A stretch of DNA of 64,000 nt from contig CAYUXI010000007.1 in the NCBI GenBank assembly GCA_964448855.1, forward strand, positions 1 to 64,000. The letters are read 5' to 3'. Under the pieces are notes generated by a model, which saw only the letters and a program-made list of their open reading frames with translations, did not search any database and had not been told where the DNA came from. How positions within the stretch are numbered: the first letter of the stretch is position 1; the number at the start of each line of letters is the position of its first letter. The DNA is from QAMX01 sp964448855 (GTDB lineage Bacteria; Bacillota; Clostridia; Oscillospirales; QAMX01). The position numbers and the translations under genes were made by a program. This document shows, piece after piece, positions 1 to 5,999 of the stretch.

Positions 1-55
1 CTGCATCCACCTTGTTCTTCAAGTATGGAATAAGAAAAGTCGTAATGAGTGCCAT
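1..55 (-). CDS. Possible partial small membrane protein, holin-like
   Basis: An open minus-strand frame runs off the left edge of the window. From the ATG at 55 it reads MALITTFLIPYLKNKVDA, a hydrophobic stretch ending in a lysine-rich turn. This resembles the N-terminus of LL-type phage holins, but it is too short to be sure. The same frame stays open upstream to about 130 without an ATG, GTG or TTG, and it would cross the terminator hairpin at 98-121. No ribosome site is visible before the ATG, so both start and identity are uncertain. Confidence 0.25.
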   Translation of the reverse strand, partial: MALITTFLIPYLKNKVDA

Positions 56-90
56 AGTTAAAGTGAAAACGGCAGAAATGATACGGGTTA

Positions 91-121
91 AAAAGAAAAG
101 GACTACCCGAAAGTAGTCCTT
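91..121 (-). terminator. Rho-independent terminator for the leftward recombinase operon
   Basis: A 9-bp stem (98-106 with 113-121, AAGGACTAC/GTAGTCCTT) has a short loop. On the minus strand it is followed by a T-rich run (TTTTCTTTTT). It sits just after the stop of the 68-residue membrane protein gene and would end leftward transcription. Confidence 0.8.
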
Positions 122-155
122 GTTGACTGTTACTCATTGCCCTGTTGCAAGAGCC

Positions 156-362
156 TTAGTGCCATAAATAACCCGCCGCCCACTCATAGCGGCTACGCCA
201 CGAATCGTTATCTTTCTTTGGCTTCTTCACTTTAGGTGATTTTCCACCGCACAAGCGATAAATTCCGTAGAACGGCAAAACGATAAGAGAGATAACAAAC
301 GCAAAAGTGTATATCATTATGTTTCCGATTATCTTGAAAAACATCTTAAATACCCAAATCAT
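156..362 (-). CDS. Small membrane protein of unknown function (68 aa)
   Basis: The product begins with a long hydrophobic stretch (about residues 1-37) that can form one or two membrane segments. A basic lysine-rich segment (KSPKVKKPKKD) and a polar aromatic tail ending in YLWH follow. The start lies four bases after the recombinase stop codon. Its ribosome site, AAGGAGG, is read as the last codons of the recombinase gene, so the two are co-transcribed and probably translationally coupled. A terminator follows at once. No family was recognised. The position in a recombinase operon suggests a mobile-element accessory role, but nothing in the sequence gives a function. Confidence 0.6.
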   Translation of the reverse strand: MIWVFKMFFKIIGNIMIYTFAFVISLIVLPFYGIYRLCGGKSPKVKKPKKDNDSWRSRYEWAAGYLWH

Positions 363-365
363 AAT

Positions 366-1127
366 TCATTCCTCCTTTGAGAGAATAGCCTCGTGAACAC
401 CATCGACCCACTCAGCGTTTTTACCGTAACGATAATAGCCTTGATAGACTTTCTTGTTTTCATAAATGGTTTGAACGGTGCTGATAGAGAACTTTGTTCC
501 GCTACGATTAGTCTTACCCTCAGAGTTGAGATGCTCAACAATGGTCTTGTAGGTCAGTCCTTTATCATCTTTCATACGGAAGATAGTCTTAACAATCTCC
601 GCTTCATCGGGAACAACAACCATTTGATGATTTTCGGCTTTATAACCGAACGGTGTACGACCACCGCTGTAACCACCCTTAGCTGACTTTACCGAACGAC
701 CTGCACTTGTACGCTTGTTGATATTTTCACGCTCCATCTCAGCACAGGTTAGAGTAAAGGCTTTAAGCATATTGGCGAAAACACCAAACTGTCCGAAGTC
801 CTCACAAATACTTATGAGTTCAACATTCTTCCTGAGCAAAGCACCCTGATAGTAGAAGTAGATGTTAATATCTCTTGCTACTCTGTCCGACTTCGCCACA
901 ACGACAGCTTCATAGGGAGGATTGCTGACTTCTCCATAAACAATCTCATCAAAACCGGGTCTGTACTTAGCACCACTCTCGCCCTCATCAGAATACCATT
1001 TCAAGATGGTCATATCGTTTTTCGCACAGTATTTTATGATTTGTTCTCTTTGTGCTTCAAGACCGAATTTATCGTCTCCGAGCTGACCGTCTGTACTGAC
1101 TCTTATATATGCAACAACATTTTTCAT
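366..1127 (-). CDS. Serine site-specific recombinase, short form (253 aa)
   Basis: The N-terminal resolvase catalytic domain (about residues 4-145) has the nucleophile serine in AYIRVSTDGQ (Ser11) and the arginine-bearing segment KSDRVARD. A linker helix rich in Glu/Arg follows, then a 'recombinase' DNA-binding domain (about 160-250) with the typical GGRTPFGY entry motif. Large serine integrases continue after this with a zinc ribbon and coiled coil. Here the protein stops right after GVHEAILSKEE, the point where that region normally begins, so it is unusually short. The ATG start has a perfect GGAGGAG site. A strong promoter lies immediately upstream. It probably drives excision or integration of the element, unless the missing C-terminus has made it inactive. 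Confidence 0.9.
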   Translation of the reverse strand: MKNVVAYIRVSTDGQLGDDKFGLEAQREQIIKYCAKNDMTILKWYSDEGESGAKYRPGFDEIVYGEVSNPPYEAVVVAKSDRVARDINIYFYYQGALLRKNVELISICEDFGQFGVFANMLKAFTLTCAEMERENINKRTSAGRSVKSAKGGYSGGRTPFGYKAENHQMVVVPDEAEIVKTIFRMKDDKGLTYKTIVEHLNSEGKTNRSGTKFSISTVQTIYENKKVYQGYYRYGKNAEWVDGVHEAILSKEE

Positions 1128-1154
1128 ATTGAACTCCTCCTTGATTACGGTAAC

Positions 1155-1183
1155 AGTATACCATAATTACGGTTACCTGTCAA
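1155..1183 (-). promoter_or_regulatory. Recombinase promoter with overlapping operator-like repeats
   Basis: On the minus strand a perfect TTGACA (1178-1183), a 17-bp spacer and TATACT (1155-1160) precede the recombinase. Two copies of an 11-bp motif overlap it: GTAACCGTAAT in the spacer (1166-1176 on the plus strand as ATTACGGTTAC) and GTTACCGTAAT just after the -10 (1144-1154 as ATTACGGTAAC). Motifs placed this way usually bind a repressor. Confidence 0.8.
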
Positions 1184-1348
1184 GGGGTTTTCGTAAAATA
1201 GTCCTTTTTATTTTTCCGAGTGGTTACGACCCCTACCCGCCCCGAAACCGCCGCCCGGCTTCCCCCTCCGGGGGTATGCCACCCGAAACAGCGGAAAAAC
1301 GCCGAGAAAATCGCCACGAAAAAATTACGATAAATCTTGATTTATCTA

Positions 1349-1377
1349 TTGACATTTACGGCAAATCGTGATATAAT
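1349..1377 (+). promoter_or_regulatory. Perfect consensus promoter for the rightward gene, with operators
   Basis: TTGACA at 1349-1354 and TATAAT at 1372-1377 are separated by exactly 17 bp. A copy of GTTACCGTAAT follows at once (1378-1388), the same motif as in the recombinase promoter. An 18-bp palindrome, GATAAATC-TT-GATTTATC (1329-1346), abuts the -35 box. A promoter this strong with two potential operators is probably tightly controlled. Confidence 0.85.
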
Positions 1378-1390
1378 GTTACCGTAATAG

Positions 1391-1463
1391 AAAAAGGGTT
1401 GACCGCAACGCCGACCAAAGCACAAGCGGACAACCCACACAACACACCACGCCGGGCGGCTGC
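1391..1463 (-). ncRNA. Candidate small antisense RNA against the leader of the 1522 gene
   Basis: A minus-strand promoter at 1470-1498 would start a transcript near 1463. About 73 nt further, an inverted repeat (1396-1406 with 1426-1436; GGGTTG/CAACCC plus CCGC/GCGG with one mismatch) is followed on the minus strand by TTTTT (1395-1391), a simple terminator. There is no reading frame of note. The RNA would be fully complementary to the first ~80 nt of the rightward mRNA made from the promoter at 1349-1377, the arrangement seen in antisense copy-control or transfer-control RNAs of plasmids and conjugative elements. This is prediction from promoter and terminator only. Confidence 0.5.
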
Positions 1464-1469
1464 TCCTCT

Positions 1470-1498
1470 ATTATAGCACAAACCCGGCAGAAAATCAA
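1470..1498 (-). promoter_or_regulatory. Minus-strand promoter of the candidate antisense RNA
   Basis: On the minus strand TTGATT (1493-1498), a 17-bp spacer and a perfect TATAAT (1470-1475). It points toward the inverted repeat and T-run that end at 1391, not at a gene start. Confidence 0.6.
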
Positions 1499-1521
1499 GG
1501 CTATTTAATGGAGGTAGCACA

Positions 1522-1839
1522 ATGAAAACATTTGAAATCACTTTCACGAACGACAAGAACAGCGGTATTTACTCCGCTAACCTCTGCAAGGCAGAGACAG
1601 CAGAACAAGCAAAAGCCTATTTTCAGACCCTCGGCAAGTATGAAATAATCGGGGTTAATGAGACCAACACCCAACCCAAACCGGGGCAGCCCGTCCACAT
1701 CGTGCCGGAGAATTGGGAAGCACCCGAAGAACAGCACCCGAACATTAAAGAAGCGGCGAAGAAATTCGAAGCCGAAACCCTCGCCACATTTGCCGACAAC
1801 CTCGAAACCAAGACCGCCGCCGAAATCCTCGCAAATTGA
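1522..1839 (+). CDS. Hypothetical mobile-element protein, C-terminus cut by an in-frame TGA
   Basis: The 105-residue product begins MKTFEITFTNDKN, has a compact alpha/beta-like first half, then a proline- and glutamate-rich linker (QPKPGQPVHIVPENW). The ATG follows TGGAGG with good spacing. The frame stops at TGA (1837-1839) but continues open for 31 more codons to TAA (1933-1935), and the extension reads like real protein (YYYVGGFAVTVWFA at its end). The operon terminator starts 12 bases after that TAA, not after the TGA. This suggests an ancestral 137-residue protein with a recent nonsense change, perhaps TGG to TGA. Function unknown; expression is from the strong promoter at 1349 and may be checked by the antisense RNA. 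Confidence 0.65.
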   Translation: MKTFEITFTNDKNSGIYSANLCKAETAEQAKAYFQTLGKYEIIGVNETNTQPKPGQPVHIVPENWEAPEEQHPNIKEAAKKFEAETLATFADNLETKTAAEILAN

Positions 1840-1946
1840 TATTTCAAGCAGTACACCACGCCGAAAACCCTTGAAGCATTACAGAACGGCTATTACTATG
1901 TCGGCGGGTTTGCCGTCACGGTATGGTTTGCGTAATGCCAAACAGA

Positions 1947-1986
1947 AGAAAAGCGATCCAGCCTTAACCGGTTGGGTCGCTTTTCT
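1947..1986 (+). terminator. Terminator after the 1522 gene
   Basis: A 10-bp stem AGAAAAGCGA (1947-1956) / TCGCTTTTCT (1977-1986) can be extended by inner pairs. Its A-rich left arm and T-rich right arm make it usable on both strands. Confidence 0.7.
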
Positions 1987-2064
1987 CTATGCTTCAGTTT
2001 TACTTGCGTTCTTCAATCTTGATGGTGAATTCAAAATTTCGCGGAGAACACCTCGGAAGGTGGC

Positions 2065-2400
2065 TTGTTTTTATCCGCTTTTGAGCTTCACGTGGATCAT
2101 CCGCGAAAATCGAAATGCAACTGCGCTCACGCGAATGGGAAAAGAATCATCTGCAAACACATCGTTGCAGCATACTTTATGGCACTTCCCGAGGAAGCCG
2201 ATCGATTCTATGCAGAAGCAATAGCCGATCAGCAAGAAGAGGAACAACGGCAGCAGGAGCTTTTTGAACGAGTATGTTGCTATGTCCAGCATATGAAAAA
2301 GGGTGAACTGCAGGAAGCGGTGTTGCAGCTGTTATTCGATGGCCCTGAATGGCAGTTTGACCGCTTTGCTCAGGAAAACGGATTGGAAAACGATTGGTAA
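2065..2400 (+). CDS. SWIM zinc-finger protein, probably 5'-truncated
   Basis: The frame encodes a SWIM zinc-finger signature: Cys-X-Cys in KCNCAHANGK, then Cys-X-His in IICKHIVAAYF, followed by a Glu/Gln-rich helix and a C-terminal domain ending in LLFDGPEWQFDRF. SWIM fingers bind DNA or protein partners. The only usable start is a TTG at 2065 after GGAAGG. The frame is open upstream just to a TGA at 2026-2028, giving NFAENTSEGG before the TTG. Proteins of this kind usually carry a longer N-terminal region, so this is probably a remnant or a reading frame cut by insertion of the neighbouring element. It is followed by a 365-base stretch without a clear gene. Confidence 0.55.
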   Translation: MFLSAFELHVDHPRKSKCNCAHANGKRIICKHIVAAYFMALPEEADRFYAEAIADQQEEEQRQQELFERVCCYVQHMKKGELQEAVLQLLFDGPEWQFDRFAQENGLENDW

Positions 2401-2766
2401 AAACTGGGAGGCAAACAATGGATGAACATTGCTATCTATGAAATGTACCGCTCCTGTATTCTGTTTGCCACCATCAAATACAACGCGATTCACGCTGGAA
2501 TCTGGTGACTCCCCCATACCGTTGGAAGCCTTGCCCCGCACGCTGCGGGGCTTTTTGGCACCCTCCAGCAGGAAGTGCGAACCGTGGAACAGCACGAACC
2601 GGGACGCTCATGTTTTGCTACATCCGACTCCGCCACACAATCAGTCAAGCTCGCCTGATGAATGCGGACGAACGCGAAAGGGGAGACATTTACGCCCATC
2701 ATCGATGAATATTGCGGATCCTTCTGGGACATTTTTCAAAAAACGGACGGAATATCCAATTGGGGC
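2401..2766. other. Gap without a convincing gene
   Basis: Only short frames are present. One of 28 codons (2422-2508, MNIAIYEMYRS...) sits behind GGGAGG. One of 49 codons (2662-2811, containing FWDIFQKTDG) has protein-like composition but no ribosome site. Either could be a decayed gene fragment. A terminator lies at 2533-2556. Nothing else recognisable was found. Confidence 0.5.
2533..2556 (+). terminator. Terminator in the gap after the SWIM gene
   Basis: Stem GCCCCGCA (2533-2540) / TGCGGGGC (2544-2551) with a 3-nt loop, followed by TTTTT (2552-2556). Confidence 0.75.
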
Positions 2767-2795
2767 TTGACAAAAACAGGGAGCTATGGTATACT
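2767..2795 (+). promoter_or_regulatory. Promoter of the exporter operon leader
   Basis: TTGACA (2767-2772), 17-bp spacer, TATACT (2790-2795). Transcription would start near 2802, inside the palindrome at 2801-2818. Confidence 0.85.
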
Positions 2796-2800
2796 AAACC

Positions 2801-2818
2801 CATACGAATGATCGTATG
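2801..2818. promoter_or_regulatory. Palindrome at the start point, possible operator
   Basis: CATACGA-atga-TCGTATG, 7-bp arms, sits exactly at the expected transcription start of the exporter operon. This position suits a repressor site; a 5' mRNA hairpin is the alternative. Confidence 0.5.
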
Positions 2819-2849
2819 ATTTTGATGATAGAAAGTGAGGTGCCACCGA

Positions 2850-2998
2850 TGATCCTGTTCGCGAATGTTGCTTCCGCCTACTCCGTGCTGAACGGTCTTT
2901 TTGCTGTTGCAAATCAGGAGGGCAGAAGTGTGTCCAAAACCGAATATGATTCGCCCTGTGTATCATCGCGGGGTGCCTGCGTGGCTGTCTCTGACTAA
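2850..2998 (+). CDS. 49-residue leader peptide before a terminator and ABC exporters
   Basis: The small frame has its own ribosome site (AAGTGAGG, eight bases before the ATG at 2850) and is the first gene behind the promoter at 2767. The product has a hydrophobic N-terminal half (MILFANVASAYSVLNGLF) and a polar tail with two cysteines. Its stop lies 15 bases before a Rho-independent terminator, and two ABC half-exporters follow. The layout matches the bmrB leader peptide of the Bacillus subtilis bmrBCD operon, where ribosome stalling by antibiotics prevents termination. A longer in-frame start at 2816 exists but lacks a ribosome site. The alternative reading is a small secreted peptide exported by the transporters; leader is favoured by the terminator. 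Confidence 0.6.
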
Positions 2999-3013
2999 TT
3001 TTGTGCTTTTTTG

Positions 3014-3040
3014 AACGGTCGCTGCGGCGGCCGTTTTTTT
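3014..3040 (+). terminator. Attenuator terminator upstream of the exporter genes
   Basis: Stem AACGGTCGC (3014-3022) / GCGGCCGTT (3027-3035) with one G-T pair and a 4-nt loop, then a T-run to 3040. TGAACGGTC, which includes most of the left arm, also occurs inside the leader gene (2889-2897). That copy could pair with the right arm instead and act as an antiterminator. Confidence 0.75.
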
Positions 3041-3123
3041 ATTGGCTCCGCACGATCAAACGGTCAGACTCGCAGCGCAGGATCCAAAACAACAGAATTT
3101 GATAGAAAGGAACGGTTTCATTT

Positions 3124-5415
3124 ATGAACAAACCACAGCAAAGCGGCAAGCTCCCGTCTGAAGTTCTGAAGCTGATGGAAACAAACGGCATTCAGACGGA
3201 CGGCTTCCAGTATGCTGTCACCGGTGATATGGATGCAGATGGCGCATACACCAACTGCTGGATGGCCTTTGACCCGATGGGACTGTATCTCGCGTTCGGT
3301 GAGGAACAGTTCGTCAAAGGCAAACGCAGACTGGATGTCCAGTATCGCCTGGATGCGCTGAAAACCATACCAGCCGCAGACATTGATCGGCTGAAAATCG
3401 AAAAAAACGTTTCAACCGCTTATCTGATCGCCGAAAAAGACGGAGAAGATGAGATTGTCACGCGCTTTTCCATCGGCCTACATACCGATTTCGCCGATTT
3501 CGTCACAGCGTTCAATACGGTCAAGGAGGGCGGCAACCTGGAAACCGTCCGGCAAACGTTCCATGAAATGCCTTTTTGCCCGAAATGTGGCCGGAGATAC
3601 CCCGATCCGGAACGCAAAATCTGTCCAAAATGCATGGATCGCCATTCGACCATCAAACGGCTCTTTTCGTTCTTCGGCGGCTACAAAAAGCAGGTCGGCA
3701 TTATTGTCCTGGCCATGCTGGTCGGCTCCGCTATTACACTGCTCACCCCGCAGATTTCAACGAAAACGCTGTATGACCAGGTGCTGAACCCCGACAACCT
3801 GACGCCGATTCCGAAGCTGATGGTTTCGCTGGGCTATATGGTTCTGGTGATCGCCGGTATCCGGCTGTTCAATATGCTGTTCACCATGGTCTACCAGTGG
3901 ATTCTCGGCGGCATCATGCCGTGGGTGATTCATGACATCATGCTGAAAATCTTCACCACCATGCAGCGCCTTGGCGTCAGCTTCTATTCGTCCAAACAGA
4001 CCGGTTCATTGATGGAACGTGTCACAGGCGACGCCAACAACATCTACTGGTTCTTTGTGGAGGCGATGCCGGAATGCTTGATCGATGTCGTCACTATGAT
4101 CGGCGTTCTCGTCATGATGGCTCTGATGAACTGGCAGCTGACGCTGATCGCCATTGTTTCTCTGCCGGTTGTTTTTCTGGTGTTCCGACTGGCAGACCGC
4201 ATCTGGCACCGCCTGCACCATCAGCGCTGGACGTACAATGCCAATTTGACCAGCATGGTCAGCGATAACATCAACGGCCAACGCGTCATCAAGGCGTTTG
4301 CCCGCGAGGACGAAGAGCTCGATCGCTTCTCGAAAGCCAGCGGCAAGCTGATGCAGGCTGAACTGAAGCTGAACAACGCCTCATCGACGGTCTATCCGCT
4401 GATCGAGCTGATGGTGTATGTCGCTACTACATTGATCGTTGCCATTGGCGGCGTGATGGTGGTGCGCGGGAAGATGAGCCTCGGCACACTGCTGACCTTC
4501 ACGATCTACCTGGATATGCTGCATTCGCCGCTCGATTTCCTCTCCTGGATTTCCAATGGCTGGGCACGGTGCGTGGACTCGGCACAGCGCGTCTTCGAAA
4601 TCATCGATACCGACCCCGATGTCGTCGAAGCCGAACACCCGGTTGTTTTGGACAACTTCCGCGGTGCCGTGACCATCAGGGAACTGGAATTTGAATACGA
4701 ACCGGCCAGACCGGTGATCAAAAAGCTGAACCTGAACATTGAAGCGGGCACCATGCTCGGCATTGTAGGCAAGACCGGCGCCGGCAAAACGACGATCGCA
4801 AGCCTGATTGCCCGCCTGTACGATGCAAAGGCCGGTGCCATCTCCATCGACGGCGTAGACGTCCGTGAGCTGTCCCTGAAGCAGCTGCGCCAGAATATCG
4901 GGATGGTTTCGCAGGACATTTACCTCTTTATGGGCACCATCGCCGACAATATCCGCTACGCCAAACCGAATGCATCCATCGAAGAAGTGGTCGCCGCAGC
5001 CAAAGCGGCCAGCGCACATGACTTCATCATGAAGCTGCCCAATGGCTATGAGACGCGTGTCGGCTCCGGCGGACAGGACTTGTCCGGCGGCGAAAGACAG
5101 CGGATTTCCATCGCAAGAACCATCATTCAAAACCCGAAAATCCTGATTCTCGATGAAGCGACCGCTGCCATGGATACGGAGACAGAACGCCGCATTCAGG
5201 AATCGCTGACCCGGCTGAAAACCGGCCGCACGACCATCGCCATCGCACACCGCCTGTCCACCCTGCGGGACGCCGATATGCTCGCTGTCATCGAAGACGG
5301 AACCGTTGTCGAATACGGCAGCTATCAGGAGCTGATGCGCAAAAAAGGCGAATATTACAAGCTGTATCAAATCCAGGCTGAAGCGCTGAAATATGTCGGC
5401 ATCGGTCAGGATTAA
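3124..5415 (+). CDS. ABC half-exporter with N-terminal domain and zinc ribbon (763 aa)
   Basis: The N-terminal ~145 residues form an unrecognised soluble domain. A zinc ribbon follows with two CPKC knuckles (about residues 151-170). Then comes a six-helix exporter domain of ABC type 1 (about 180-490), and an ATPase domain with Walker A GKTGAGKTT (~548), signature LSGGERQR (~653) and Walker B ILILDEAT with its catalytic Glu. Usual half-exporters are 570-600 residues, so the front domain adds about 170. A strong AGAAAGG site precedes the ATG. It is the first main gene of an operon with a DUF1854 gene and a second, similarly built exporter, and the pair probably forms a heterodimer. Substrate unknown; the regulatory leader resembles that of drug exporters. 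Confidence 0.9.
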   Translation: MNKPQQSGKLPSEVLKLMETNGIQTDGFQYAVTGDMDADGAYTNCWMAFDPMGLYLAFGEEQFVKGKRRLDVQYRLDALKTIPAADIDRLKIEKNVSTAYLIAEKDGEDEIVTRFSIGLHTDFADFVTAFNTVKEGGNLETVRQTFHEMPFCPKCGRRYPDPERKICPKCMDRHSTIKRLFSFFGGYKKQVGIIVLAMLVGSAITLLTPQISTKTLYDQVLNPDNLTPIPKLMVSLGYMVLVIAGIRLFNMLFTMVYQWILGGIMPWVIHDIMLKIFTTMQRLGVSFYSSKQTGSLMERVTGDANNIYWFFVEAMPECLIDVVTMIGVLVMMALMNWQLTLIAIVSLPVVFLVFRLADRIWHRLHHQRWTYNANLTSMVSDNINGQRVIKAFAREDEELDRFSKASGKLMQAELKLNNASSTVYPLIELMVYVATTLIVAIGGVMVVRGKMSLGTLLTFTIYLDMLHSPLDFLSWISNGWARCVDSAQRVFEIIDTDPDVVEAEHPVVLDNFRGAVTIRELEFEYEPARPVIKKLNLNIEAGTMLGIVGKTGAGKTTIASLIARLYDAKAGAISIDGVDVRELSLKQLRQNIGMVSQDIYLFMGTIADNIRYAKPNASIEEVVAAAKAASAHDFIMKLPNGYETRVGSGGQDLSGGERQRISIARTIIQNPKILILDEATAAMDTETERRIQESLTRLKTGRTTIAIAHRLSTLRDADMLAVIEDGTVVEYGSYQELMRKKGEYYKLYQIQAEALKYVGIGQD

Positions 5416-5434
5416 AAAAGGAGTCTGTATTGCC

Positions 5435-5965
5435 ATGTCACAAACGCAACTGGAACCAGTCGGCGCTGACCAGACCTTCGACATCGGACTGCTCGATGCG
5501 TCAACGCTGACGTTTTATCAAAATGCAAACGGCTTTCTCTGCCTGAAAGCAGGGGAGACCGACCACAAACGCGTGAAGCTATCGCGCATTCTGCCGTTTT
5601 CAGAGCCCTATTGCCATATCTCTGTGTCCGATCTGGAGAATCACGAGCTGGGCATTCTGCGCGATACGGCAGAACTGCCGGAGGAACAGGCGACACTCGT
5701 TCGCAAGGAGCTCGATCAGCGGTATTATTGCCCGGCTGTTACGGAAATTCTATCCATCAAGGAAAAAATGGGCTATTTCTACTTCGACGTCAAAATCGGC
5801 ACCTATGCCAAGATTTTCGCCGTGAAGGACCTGTCCAAGAGCATCAAAATGCTGGATGAAAAGCGCATCATCCTGACCGACGTGGACGGGAACCGCTACC
5901 TGATCGAGGACGTCTGGAGCATCGACAGCAAGAGCCGCCGCCGCATTGAACCGTATCTCTACTAA
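5435..5965 (+). CDS. DUF1854 family protein (176 aa)
   Basis: The soluble protein matches the DUF1854 pattern as I know it: a conserved tail with VWSIDSKSRRRIEPYLY and a middle with ELDQRYYCPAVTEI. The ATG at 5435 follows AAGGAG, 20 bases after the first exporter gene; the next gene begins 34 bases later, so the three are one operon. DUF1854 genes are known next to ABC exporters in some other bacteria, including cyanophycin clusters. No cyanophycin gene is present here. The role is unknown; constant pairing with exporters suggests an accessory or substrate-handling subunit. Family call is from memory of the motif. Confidence 0.75.
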   Translation: MSQTQLEPVGADQTFDIGLLDASTLTFYQNANGFLCLKAGETDHKRVKLSRILPFSEPYCHISVSDLENHELGILRDTAELPEEQATLVRKELDQRYYCPAVTEILSIKEKMGYFYFDVKIGTYAKIFAVKDLSKSIKMLDEKRIILTDVDGNRYLIEDVWSIDSKSRRRIEPYLY

Positions 5966-5999
5966 ATCTGAAACATGGAAAAAGAAAGGGTGATTTGCC

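Larger units (their letters stand above)
1..1986. mobile_element. End of an integrated mobile element (partial)
   Basis: The first 2 kb differ from the rest of the window. They are visibly more AT-rich, and carry a serine recombinase, short membrane proteins, tightly packed promoters with repeated operator-like motifs, and a small gene of mobile-element type. From about 2.8 kb onward everything is GC-rich chromosomal housekeeping sequence. The serine recombinase lies near the boundary, as is usual for prophages and integrative elements of Clostridia. The left part lies outside the window, so the element type (prophage or conjugative element) is not settled. No att repeat could be identified because the other end is not visible. 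The right border is placed after the terminator at 1947-1986 by inference only. Confidence 0.6.

Noticed and set aside
1129..1371. 80-codon plus-strand frame in the control region
   Set aside because: It covers the promoters and operator motifs and lacks a ribosome site; its composition is not protein-like.
1837..1839. TGA read as a sense codon (recoding)
   Set aside because: TGA ends many intact genes here (recO, feoA, feoB, hydA, the GH38 gene), and no SECIS-like element was seen, so general reassignment is ruled out and local recoding is unlikely.
2490..2732. 80-codon minus-strand frame
   Set aside because: It crosses the terminator at 2533-2556, has no ribosome site, and shows no conserved pattern.
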